Origin: CALFUK01 sp964398295
GTDB taxonomy: Bacteria; Bacteroidota; Bacteroidia; Chitinophagales; Saprospiraceae
Length of the DNA stretch: 8,371 bases
Reading direction: 5' to 3'
Assembly (NCBI GenBank): GCA_964398295.1
Contig: CAYNMW010000178.1
Coordinates: forward strand, 1-8,371
Below are positions 1 through 7,372 of this stretch, piece by piece (position 1 is the stretch's first letter; the number at the start of each line of letters is the position of its first letter). Under the pieces are notes generated by a model. It was not told where the DNA came from, ran no database searches, and saw only the letters and a list, made by a program, of their open reading frames with translations. Made by a program: the position numbers and the translations under genes.

Positions 1-1905
1 ATGAGTTCAATTTATGGTCTTCTTTCTTCTAATGGAATCTCAGTAACGGATGATATTAGCAAGAAAATTGATGATGTAACTGCATGGTGGAAGCCAGAAA
101 GTAGATTCCATTACAAAGAAGGCAATGTACTTCTGGGACAGCAAAATTTGAATAGCCATGAATATTCTTCTAAAGAGTCTGACCAAATATTTAATCATCC
201 ATCTGGGTACAAGATTGTAACCGATGCGAGGATTGATAATAGAAAAGAATTGATTCAACTTTTAAAATGTACTCCAAACATTTCTAATTCAGAACTGATT
301 CTTAATCTTTATATAAAGTATAAGGAAGCAAGTTTTGCCAAACTACTGGGCGCGTTTGCCATTGCGATCTGGGAAAGCAAATCCAGAAAACTAGTTTGTG
401 CTCGCGATCAAATGGGCGTGAAACCACTCGTCTACTATCAAAAAGATGGTTTATTCATATTTGGCACCCAAAAGAAAAGCATTAGTGCGGTTAACTCAGT
501 TGATAAAACCTTAGATTGGAGTCACCTCTTTAATTCTATGTCCCAATTGGGCGCTGAACTATTCTCCACAACTTATCTTCACATCAAACAGGTGCCACCA
601 GCTCATTATATAGTATTAGAAAACAATCGAGTCACCATCAATAAATATTGGGAACTAGATATCAAAAAAGAATTGACTTATAAAAATGATCAAGAATACG
701 TCGATCAATTTATTCACCTGTTTGAGCAAGCCATTGATTGTCGAATGTATAAACAATCCATAACTGGCACTCATCTAAGTGGTGGTCTAGATTCTTCTGG
801 CATAAGTTCTGTAGCTCATCGTTTAGCGAAAGAGAATAATTGGCAGCATAAGATGCTCTCGTATAATGTAACAGAAAACTACGAAGGAGAAGCAGTAAGA
901 ATAGAAGAAAACATGATGGCATTTAAATTATTGGAATATTTAGATGCCTCCTCATCCTTCATCAATGTCAACACCCCTAAAATCAGAAGTTTATTGACCA
1001 AGGCAAGTCATGAAGTTCTATGTTGTGATGGTATTGCAAGATCAAACAATGTAAATACAGAATATGAAATCCAGGCAGCAGCTACAGAACTAGGTGCTAA
1101 AGTTGTGTTATCTGGTTTTCCTGGTGACGAGCTTGTCACCTCATTCTGTAGACCTTTTTATCTTGAACATCTTTCTAGAGGAAATTTAATCGGTTACTTC
1201 TTTGATAAAAGAAAATCACGACATGAAATGAGTAAACGTCTGCGAGCTTTCTTCCCTGCTTTGATCGCTAAACTAAACCCTCGTGCAAATGATTTGATGA
1301 GCAAACAATACAACAAATGGAGATATAATACTGATAGATATGCAGGTAGAAGTTTTTTCATAAATACCGAATATTTCAACTCTTCTGATGAATTAAAGTC
1401 AGCACTAGAACCTAAATTTTATCCCTTAGCCCATAACGAATTCCCTTCCAGCTTAAAACAATATCAACGAAATCACGTGACCAGGTCTCATACCCATTTG
1501 CGTATGGAATCAGAACAGCTTGCAGGTAAACATTGGCATGTCGAATATAGGTATCCAATGACAGACATCCGTTTGTTACAATTCATGATTTCCATACCAA
1601 TGGAACAAAAGATTTCTAAAGACATGTCAAGACGGACCTTTAGGTTGGGCATGAAAAATTACTTACCAGATACAATCCGATTGCGTGATATAAAGGTAGC
1701 GGGAAGTCTCAAACCGATGTCGACCATACAACAGGATCCGAATAAAAAGGAAGTGTATGATTATATTCAATCCACAAAAAATCAGGTGCCTTTCTTGAAT
1801 TACGATATGATAGAGAAATGGATTAAAAGTAAAAAAAGTGTATTAGGACTTTATCACTGGTTAATCCTCTCTCAATTGGGCATTGAGGGTAAAATTAAAT
1901 ACTGA
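1..1905 (+). CDS. Asparagine-synthetase-like ATP-dependent amide ligase; probable lasso-peptide macrocyclase (McjC-like)
   Basis: This 634-residue protein has the two-domain layout of class B asparagine synthetase. Residues 1 to about 210 form a class II glutamine-amidotransferase-like domain (GAFAIAIW, then ARDQMGVKPL at 134-143). Residues from about 235 to 620 form the ATP-dependent synthetase domain, with the pyrophosphate loop SGGLDSS at 260-266, a second motif SGFPGDEL at 371-378, and YRYPMTDIRL near 516-525. The protein begins MSSIYG, so the Cys2 nucleophile that hydrolyses glutamine is absent, and DARIDNR stands where true AsnB has its NGEIYN-type loop. Asparagine synthesis from glutamine is therefore unlikely. 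In known families, AsnB-like proteins with an intact ATP site and no Cys2 adenylate an Asp/Glu side chain and close the macrolactam of lasso peptides. K565, in RDIKVAG, may be the conserved synthetase lysine. The ATG is at the window edge, so no upstream signals are visible. A nucleotidyltransferase gene follows closely, which fits a RiPP cluster. Family assignment is firm; the lasso role is inferred. Confidence 0.88.
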   Translation: MSSIYGLLSSNGISVTDDISKKIDDVTAWWKPESRFHYKEGNVLLGQQNLNSHEYSSKESDQIFNHPSGYKIVTDARIDNRKELIQLLKCTPNISNSELILNLYIKYKEASFAKLLGAFAIAIWESKSRKLVCARDQMGVKPLVYYQKDGLFIFGTQKKSISAVNSVDKTLDWSHLFNSMSQLGAELFSTTYLHIKQVPPAHYIVLENNRVTINKYWELDIKKELTYKNDQEYVDQFIHLFEQAIDCRMYKQSITGTHLSGGLDSSGISSVAHRLAKENNWQHKMLSYNVTENYEGEAVRIEENMMAFKLLEYLDASSSFINVNTPKIRSLLTKASHEVLCCDGIARSNNVNTEYEIQAAATELGAKVVLSGFPGDELVTSFCRPFYLEHLSRGNLIGYFFDKRKSRHEMSKRLRAFFPALIAKLNPRANDLMSKQYNKWRYNTDRYAGRSFFINTEYFNSSDELKSALEPKFYPLAHNEFPSSLKQYQRNHVTRSHTHLRMESEQLAGKHWHVEYRYPMTDIRLLQFMISIPMEQKISKDMSRRTFRLGMKNYLPDTIRLRDIKVAGSLKPMSTIQQDPNKKEVYDYIQSTKNQVPFLNYDMIEKWIKSKKSVLGLYHWLILSQLGIEGKIKY

Positions 1906-1967
1906 TCAAACTACTACAATTGCCGAAACCAAACATAGCAAACCAATCAATTAGCTCAGATGATTCA

Positions 1968-2993
1968 ATGGCAGTGGTCGTACATTTTGTCCAACTTTTT
2001 TTACAAAAAATTACGAGAGAAGAATTTGTAGATCTGTTGAAAGCTCGAAAAATAAATGCAAAGCAATTTGTAAATCTCTTGCGTAAACACAAATGCTTTG
2101 AAATTGTCCACTATACTATACGAATGAACCGGCTAGGGAGGCTGTTGCCAAAATTGACACAACAAATTACTAGGATTGTCGATCGAAGAAACACGCATAA
2201 CGATGCCCTTTGGCAAGAATACACATCATTTTCCAACAAATTGAAAGCTGCTAAAATCGACCATATCTTGTATAAAGGCAGAGCATTTAGTGATGAATTC
2301 TATCCGAGCAACTCGCTGCGCAATTCTGTAGATATAGATTTAGGCATCGAGCTTAAAAACATCCCGCAGGCGTCTGCTATTTTATATGGGCTCGGCTATG
2401 AAGCCTACAAGCATACTCCTAATTATGATTCGCTAAGTCAATCTCGAGCTTATTATATTGATTTCTCTTATGTCAAACGAGACCAGGATGGAAAAATCAT
2501 GTACAACATTGAGTTGCATTGGCAAGCTGCGCACAAAGTATTAGAAGTGCCATTTGTTTTTGAAGAAGTTCACACGTTAGGTTCGCCAAAAATGCTGGAA
2601 GGATTGGAAGTATTCACCTTTCCTAAAATTGAACTCGCTGTCTTATTGGTAATCCATCATGGTATAGTTGACGTGTGGGGACAACTCAGACATTTGGTTG
2701 ACTTGCACTATGTCGTTGACAACTTGAATGAACAAGAAATGAACGAGTTCACCAATCGACTCAAAACGCTGAATTTGTTTAGGAGTTTTAAAGCTGGCTT
2801 AGGACAACTTAAGATTCTGTACAATGAGGACAAGCCAGATCGATTATGGCAACTCATCCTATCAGGTAACATGAGTAAAAACTGGTCCGAGTTTCCATTA
2901 AAACTATGGTGGCATTTAAAGATGAGGGATAGTCTTGGAGACAAACTCAAGGTTCTATATTCCTTGGCAAAGTTTAGATTAAAGTTTCACTAA
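1968..2993 (+). CDS. Nucleotidyltransferase family protein (PF14907-like), probable RiPP tailoring enzyme
   Basis: This 341-residue protein resembles the uncharacterised nucleotidyltransferase family PF14907 of the polymerase-beta superfamily. Visible hallmarks are LYKGRAF (Y102-K103-G104), the metal-binding D-x-D in SVDIDLG (D122, D124), a third acidic position in IELHW (E182, H184, W185), and HHGIVDVWGQLRHLVDL from H230, a helical region typical of the family. No signal peptide or membrane segment is seen, so it should be cytoplasmic. The frame is also open back to a TTG at 1920, 14 nt after the preceding stop, which would add 16 hydrophilic residues. ATG 1968 is preferred because family members tend to begin just before the helix VVHFVQLFLQKITREEF, but the start is uncertain. 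The gene probably shares a transcript with the cyclase-like gene. PF14907 proteins recur in lasso-peptide clusters, and one (PsmN, pseudomycoidin cluster) is reported, from memory, to modify its peptide. The donor and target here are unknown. Confidence 0.85.
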   Translation: MAVVVHFVQLFLQKITREEFVDLLKARKINAKQFVNLLRKHKCFEIVHYTIRMNRLGRLLPKLTQQITRIVDRRNTHNDALWQEYTSFSNKLKAAKIDHILYKGRAFSDEFYPSNSLRNSVDIDLGIELKNIPQASAILYGLGYEAYKHTPNYDSLSQSRAYYIDFSYVKRDQDGKIMYNIELHWQAAHKVLEVPFVFEEVHTLGSPKMLEGLEVFTFPKIELAVLLVIHHGIVDVWGQLRHLVDLHYVVDNLNEQEMNEFTNRLKTLNLFRSFKAGLGQLKILYNEDKPDRLWQLILSGNMSKNWSEFPLKLWWHLKMRDSLGDKLKVLYSLAKFRLKFH

Positions 2994-3001
2994 TCTAAGC
3001 T
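2971..3001 (+). terminator. AT-rich inverted repeat spanning the nucleotidyltransferase stop codon; weak terminator candidate
   Basis: An 11-bp inverted repeat has arms 2971-2981 (agtttagatta) and 2991-3001 (taatctaagct), with one G-T wobble and a 9-nt loop. The right arm begins with the TAA stop codon. It could fold at the 3' end of the two-gene transcript. It is AT-rich and no T-run follows it, so a classical intrinsic terminator is unlikely. It may instead stabilise the 3' end, or be a chance palindrome in AT-rich DNA. Confidence 0.3.
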
Positions 3002-3181
3002 CTAAACATCAAGAACATCAGCAATATATTTCCGTATAGATAGAATACTGTTATTCATACGTTAAATGACGTTAAGTACTTCTACATTGATCGAACTTTA
3101 TACACATATTTCGTTTATATTTATAAAGAATTGAGTCTTATGAAGAATAGAGGTATTGTACACTTAATAGATAATGTCTAT

Positions 3182-5326
3182 ATGAAATTGAGAAGTTCGT
3201 TGTTTTTGCTCCTCGCTGTAGGTGCATTTTTTGTGGGCGCATATTATCCAAAAGCCGATCCTAAGGAAAAGGAAGCTGTTATATTTGAGACGCTTCTTAC
3301 CATTCTGGATAGGGCACATTTTGATCCTAAGATGCTAGATGACGAGTTCTCTGCTGAGGCATTCGAAACATTTTTGAAATACATCGATTCTGGCAAACGA
3401 TATTTGACACAAGCTGACATCGACGAATTAGAACAATACAAATTGCAAATTGATGATCAGGCAAGAGCTAGAGACTTGACATTCTTCAATGAAGCACTCA
3501 AACGATTGGACCTAGGTTTTGCAAAAGCAGAAAAATATTATAACGAAATAATAGCAGAAGATCTATCTGAGCACGACCCAGGCACCATCGAACTAGATAG
3601 CGATAAGAAAGAATGGGTTGCGACTGATGAAGGCTTAAAAGAAAGGTGGAAGACTTCGATAACCTATGATTACATTTCTGACATTTACGAATTGAGAGAA
3701 GATCAAGAAGAACTGGCAGAAGAGGAGGAAGAATTGACAGAAGAACAAATAGAAGAAAAAGCAAAAACTAAAGTTCAGGAGCGATGGGATAAGTGGTTCA
3801 CCAGAATGGGTAAATTGAGGCGATCAGATCGATTTGAAACATACCTCAATACATTTACGCATCTATTTGATCCACATACGGATTACTACAATCCAAAAGA
3901 GAAGCAAGACTTTGACATCAATATGGGTGGGAAGCTTGAAGGCATTGGTGCACGATTATCATCCGAAGGTGACTACATTAAAGTAGTAGATATAATCCCA
4001 GGAGGACCAGCATGGAAAGGCAAAGAACTTGAGGTTGATGATAAAATAATGGCTGTCACACAGGACGGAGAAGATCCAGTCAATGTTGTCGGTTGGAGAA
4101 CGGATGATGCGGTCCAATTGATCAGAGGAAAGAAAGGTACAATCGTTCATCTGAAAGTAAAGAAGAAAGACAATAATGTCCAGTCCATCAGAATCGAACG
4201 AGACGAGGTAATCATTGATGCGTCATTTGCAAGATCTACCATCATGGATATTCCTGGTGCGATTGAAAACGTAGGTTACATCAAATTACCAAAATTCTAT
4301 TCCAGCTTTGAGCGAAAGGGAGGCAACAGTTGTGCAGAAGACATCAGGATAGAATTAGAAAAACTATCCGATCAACATGTTAACGGGATCATCCTTGATT
4401 TAAGAAACAATGGTGGAGGAAGTCTGAATGATGTTGTGAAAATGAGTGGACTCTTTATAGAAGAAGGACCTATTGTGCAAGTGAAGCCTAGAGAAAAAAG
4501 ACCATATGTATATGAAGACACTGATGACAAAGTCCAGTGGGACGGACCACTGGTCGTTATGGTAAATTCATATAGTGCATCTGCGTCAGAAATATTAGCT
4601 GCTGCATTACAAGATTATAATCGTGCAGTTATTGTAGGAAGTAATTCCACTTTTGGAAAAGGAACGGTACAGCGGTTTTTCAACTTAGATAAAGCTATTT
4701 CTGGAGTTAGAGATTTGAAACCTTTGGGTGAAATTAAATTGACGATGCAAAAATTTTACCGGATCAATGGTGGATCTACTCAACTTAAAGGAGTAGTACC
4801 TGACATTATATTACCGGACAGATTTAGTTTTGTTGAGGTAGGAGAAAAAGATTATGACTTCGCTATGCCATGGTCAGAAATTGAGCCAGTAGAATACAGT
4901 CAAAATGCATTTCAAATAAAGAATCTTGAGACGCTGCAGGCGAACAGTAAGAAGAGAGTCAGTGAAAACGAACAATTCCAGTTGATTATAGAAAATGCCG
5001 AAAAAATTAAAGCAGATCAGGATAAGAGCCAATACCCACTTGATGTAGACGCGTTTAGTGCAGTGCTCGAACAACGTCAGAAAGAAGGTGAAAAATTTAA
5101 AGAAATGTTTAGTGACTCAATAGCAACACTTAATATCAGCAACTTGGATGTTGATCTTGAATACATCAATCTAGACGAATCAAGAGTTGCTAGAAATGAA
5201 GACTGGATAGATGGCCTATACAAAGACATCTACGTAGAGGAGACGCTATATATCATCAGAGACATCATCGCAACTCAAGACGGACGGGCAAGTATTGAAA
5301 AGCCCAAAAGAATAGAAGACAGATAA
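3182..5326 (+). CDS. prc: Tail-specific protease (C-terminal processing peptidase, S41 family), Prc/Tsp
   Basis: This exported serine protease cuts proteins from their C-terminal ends in the periplasm. The domain order matches Prc: an N-terminal helical TSP domain (about 30-240), PDZ (about 248-345, with GGKLEGIGARL and GGPAWKGKEL), the S41 catalytic core (about 364-540), and a C-terminal DUF3340-like helical domain to residue 714. The Ser/Lys dyad is visible: S467 in YSASASEI and K493 in TFGKGTVQ. D478 lies 11 residues after the serine, the same spacing as S430/D441 of E. coli Tsp. Length is close to the E. coli protein (682 residues). ATG 3182 is chosen because it gives a normal signal peptide (MKLR, a hydrophobic stretch, possible cleavage after VGA). 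In-frame ATG 3140 and TTG 3131 would add 14 or 17 residues before it, so the start is not certain. A Glu-rich stretch lies at residues 170-193. The 188 bp before ATG 3182 show no convincing promoter. An intrinsic terminator follows the gene. Confidence 0.95.
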   Translation: MKLRSSLFLLLAVGAFFVGAYYPKADPKEKEAVIFETLLTILDRAHFDPKMLDDEFSAEAFETFLKYIDSGKRYLTQADIDELEQYKLQIDDQARARDLTFFNEALKRLDLGFAKAEKYYNEIIAEDLSEHDPGTIELDSDKKEWVATDEGLKERWKTSITYDYISDIYELREDQEELAEEEEELTEEQIEEKAKTKVQERWDKWFTRMGKLRRSDRFETYLNTFTHLFDPHTDYYNPKEKQDFDINMGGKLEGIGARLSSEGDYIKVVDIIPGGPAWKGKELEVDDKIMAVTQDGEDPVNVVGWRTDDAVQLIRGKKGTIVHLKVKKKDNNVQSIRIERDEVIIDASFARSTIMDIPGAIENVGYIKLPKFYSSFERKGGNSCAEDIRIELEKLSDQHVNGIILDLRNNGGGSLNDVVKMSGLFIEEGPIVQVKPREKRPYVYEDTDDKVQWDGPLVVMVNSYSASASEILAAALQDYNRAVIVGSNSTFGKGTVQRFFNLDKAISGVRDLKPLGEIKLTMQKFYRINGGSTQLKGVVPDIILPDRFSFVEVGEKDYDFAMPWSEIEPVEYSQNAFQIKNLETLQANSKKRVSENEQFQLIIENAEKIKADQDKSQYPLDVDAFSAVLEQRQKEGEKFKEMFSDSIATLNISNLDVDLEYINLDESRVARNEDWIDGLYKDIYVEETLYIIRDIIATQDGRASIEKPKRIEDR

Positions 5327-5348
5327 AAACCCCTTTGTAATATTTATG

Positions 5349-5387
5349 CAGCCATTGCGATTCTTTCACAATGGCTGTTTTATTTTT
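5349..5387 (+). terminator. Intrinsic (Rho-independent) terminator between prc and uup
   Basis: A perfect 9-bp stem has arms cagccattg (5349-5357) and caatggctg (5369-5377) around an 11-nt loop, followed directly by the T-tract ttttattttt (5378-5387). This is a textbook intrinsic terminator for the + strand, 22 nt after the protease stop codon. The opposite strand has no T-run after the stem, so it is one-directional. It ends 9 nt before the ATG of the next gene and covers an apparent in-frame upstream extension of that gene. Confidence 0.87.
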
Positions 5388-5396
5388 GGCTCCTAT

Positions 5397-7268
5397 ATGA
5401 ATTACCTCAATCTTGAGAATGTCAGTAAGTCCTTTGGGGAGAAAGTCCTGTTTGATGAAATAAATCTGACCATTTCTAAAGGTCAAAAAATTGCGCTCAT
5501 TGCTAAAAATGGCAGCGGCAAAACAACCTTACTGAGGGTAATTGCAGGTGAAGAAGCTCCTGAAGGAGTAAAGCCCAAGATTCTCATCCACCCAAGCATC
5601 ACCATAGGCTATTTGCCTCAAGAACCTTTTTTTCATACTGATAATACGGTACTAGAAGCTGCCTTAAATTCTGATACTGACGAAATCATTGCCATCAAAA
5701 GATATGAGGAAGCATTGGTCAGTGGCGATGACGAACAAATCAATAAAGCCTTGACTCGAGTAGATCAACTAGGTGCTTGGGACATTGAAGCAAGATTAAA
5801 AGAAACGCTAGGGAAAGTCAATTTGCATGACTTGCATCAGAAGGTGGGCACTTTATCCGGAGGGCAAAAAAAACGGCTTGCACTTGTCAAGTTGATGATG
5901 ACGAATCCTGATTTTTTAATTCTTGACGAGCCAACAAATCATCTTGATATTGCGATGATTGAGTGGCTAGAAAAGTATCTCGCTAGCCAGCAGATTTCAT
6001 TGTTCATGGTAACCCACGATCGCTATTTTCTAGAGCGTGTTTGCAATGAAATTATCGAACTAGACGCCGGTAGACTGCATCTCTTCAAGGGCAACTACAG
6101 CAATTATCTCGAGAAGAAAGCATTGATGATGCAATCAGATTCCAGTCGACTGGACAAGATGAAACAGCTCTATAAAAAGGAACTGAATTGGATAAGACGG
6201 CAACCAAAAGCAAGAGGTACCAAGGCTAAATCCAGAGTTGTTGCTTTTGACAAAATAAAGGAAGAAGCACACAAAACTGTCGAGTCACCGTTGACAGAAA
6301 TAGCATTTGAACCAAGACGACTGGGAACTAAAATCCTCGAACTCCACCATGTATCTAAGGCTTTTGGAGAAATCAATATCGTTGAAGACTTCAGTTATAA
6401 ATTTAAGAAAGGAGAAAAAGTCGGAATCGCTGGACCCAATGGAATTGGTAAAACAAGTTTCATCAAATTATTTACTAAGGAACTCAGACCAGATGCTGGC
6501 AAAGTTGTCTTGGGTGATACAGTTGAATTTGGTCATTATAATCAAGACGGTATTCAACTAGGCGAAGACAAGACAGTAATACAGGTTATCAGAGATATAG
6601 CAGACTACATCCCACTGAAGAAAGGCTATAAAATGACTGCTGAGCAATTGCTGGAACGATTTTTATTTCCCAGACCACAACAACAAGTGTTTGTTTCTAA
6701 ACTCAGTGGTGGAGAAAAAAGACGGTTACTCTTGCTACGCGTGTTGATGACCAATCCAAACTTTCTGATCCTTGATGAGCCGACCAACGATTTGGATGTT
6801 GTCACCTTAAATATCTTAGAAGATTACTTGATTCAATTTCCGGGTTGTGTGATTGTTATCTCTCATGACAGATATTTTATGGATAAGATAGTTGATCATA
6901 TGTTTATCCTTGAAGGTGGTGGTCAGGTAAAGGATTTTAACGGAAGTTATAGCGCATACAAAAACAAGAAAGCCAATCAGCTAAAAGAAGCAAATGAGCA
7001 GCCAAATAAAAAACCAGTAAAACCGCAGGAATCCAAAGAACAGAAATCGGATGAGCGCAAGCTCAGTTATTTTGAGAAAAAAGAATACAACGACCTACCA
7101 AAAGAGATTGACAAATTAGAAAAAGAGAAGAAAGACATTGAAACCAAATTTCTGGATACTACCCTTTCCAGTGAAGAAATTTCTACCCTCTCCCAGCGAT
7201 TAGGAGAGATTAATAAATTGATTGATGAGAAAGAGACGCGGTGGCTCGAATTGGCGGAATTTATGTAG
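5397..7268 (+). CDS. uup: ABC-F family ATPase, Uup type
   Basis: This 623-residue cytoplasmic ABC-F protein has two ATPase domains and no membrane segments, so it is not a transporter. Domain 1 has Walker A AKNGSGKT (36-43), signature LSGGQ (153-157) and Walker B LILDEPTNHLD (D177, E178). The linker (about 239-302) carries LYKKELNWIRRQPKARGTKAKSR, the arm that in ABC-F proteins reaches the ribosomal P-site tRNA. Domain 2 has GPNGIGKT (346-353), LSGGE (436-440) and LILDEPTNDLD (D460, E461). After a Lys/Gln-rich linker, residues from about 557 form the charged coiled coil that marks Uup, starting LSYFEKKEYNDLP and ending ERWLELAEF-like. Both catalytic glutamates are present. The first Walker A starts with Ala instead of Gly. 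Family members act on ribosomes, and E. coli Uup affects transposon excision. ATG 5397 is chosen over ATG 5346 because the added 17 residues would be encoded inside the terminator hairpin and do not resemble the family N-terminus. Confidence 0.95.
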   Translation: MNYLNLENVSKSFGEKVLFDEINLTISKGQKIALIAKNGSGKTTLLRVIAGEEAPEGVKPKILIHPSITIGYLPQEPFFHTDNTVLEAALNSDTDEIIAIKRYEEALVSGDDEQINKALTRVDQLGAWDIEARLKETLGKVNLHDLHQKVGTLSGGQKKRLALVKLMMTNPDFLILDEPTNHLDIAMIEWLEKYLASQQISLFMVTHDRYFLERVCNEIIELDAGRLHLFKGNYSNYLEKKALMMQSDSSRLDKMKQLYKKELNWIRRQPKARGTKAKSRVVAFDKIKEEAHKTVESPLTEIAFEPRRLGTKILELHHVSKAFGEINIVEDFSYKFKKGEKVGIAGPNGIGKTSFIKLFTKELRPDAGKVVLGDTVEFGHYNQDGIQLGEDKTVIQVIRDIADYIPLKKGYKMTAEQLLERFLFPRPQQQVFVSKLSGGEKRRLLLLRVLMTNPNFLILDEPTNDLDVVTLNILEDYLIQFPGCVIVISHDRYFMDKIVDHMFILEGGGQVKDFNGSYSAYKNKKANQLKEANEQPNKKPVKPQESKEQKSDERKLSYFEKKEYNDLPKEIDKLEKEKKDIETKFLDTTLSSEEISTLSQRLGEINKLIDEKETRWLELAEFM

Positions 7269-7276
7269 GTGATTCG

Positions 7277-7327
7277 GCACTGAGGTGATTGTGAATATGG
7301 TAATGAATATGTCGCACCTAACAGTGC
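7277..7327. terminator. Stem-loop between convergent genes; possible bidirectional terminator
   Basis: The arms gcactgaggtg (7277-7287) and cacctaacagtgc (7315-7327) form an 11-bp stem with a 2-nt AA bulge and a 27-nt loop. The loop holds a direct repeat, tgaatatg, at 7292-7299 and 7304-7311. It lies just after the uup stop and before the end of the convergent thioredoxin gene, where a shared terminator would be expected. Only a weak AT stretch (tatttatat) follows on the + strand and the loop is long, so the call is tentative. Confidence 0.35.
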
Positions 7328-7372
7328 TATTTATATGTCAACCTAATGGTTCTAAAGCAACTAATAGAATGC

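Noticed and set aside
1..1905. Genuine glutamine-dependent asparagine synthetase (asnB)
   Set aside because: The Cys2 nucleophile is missing and the glutamine-binding loop is replaced, so glutamine hydrolysis is not expected.
3061..3076. Repeat acgtta at 3063 and 3071 as a hairpin
   Set aside because: The copies are in direct, not inverted, orientation and too short to mean much.
3087..3123. Bacteroidota-type promoter for prc (TTG at 3087 and TATATTTA at 3116)
   Set aside because: The -7 box misses the final G and the 26-nt spacing is longer than the usual range, so the match is too weak to annotate.
3066..3134. A 22-codon ORF just before the protease gene, as a leader peptide or RiPP precursor
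   Set aside because: It has no leader/core pattern, no Shine-Dalgarno sequence and no cyclisable Gly-to-Asp/Glu layout; such short frames are common by chance.
3498..3764. 88-residue Leu-rich reading frame on the - strand within prc
   Set aside because: It is antisense to the Glu-rich segment of a well-supported gene; the Leu/Ser-rich translation simply reflects gaa/gag codons read backwards.
5346..5396. Longer uup product starting at ATG 5346
   Set aside because: These 17 codons lie within the intrinsic terminator, and the encoded residues do not resemble the family N-terminus, which begins MNYLNLENV at 5397.
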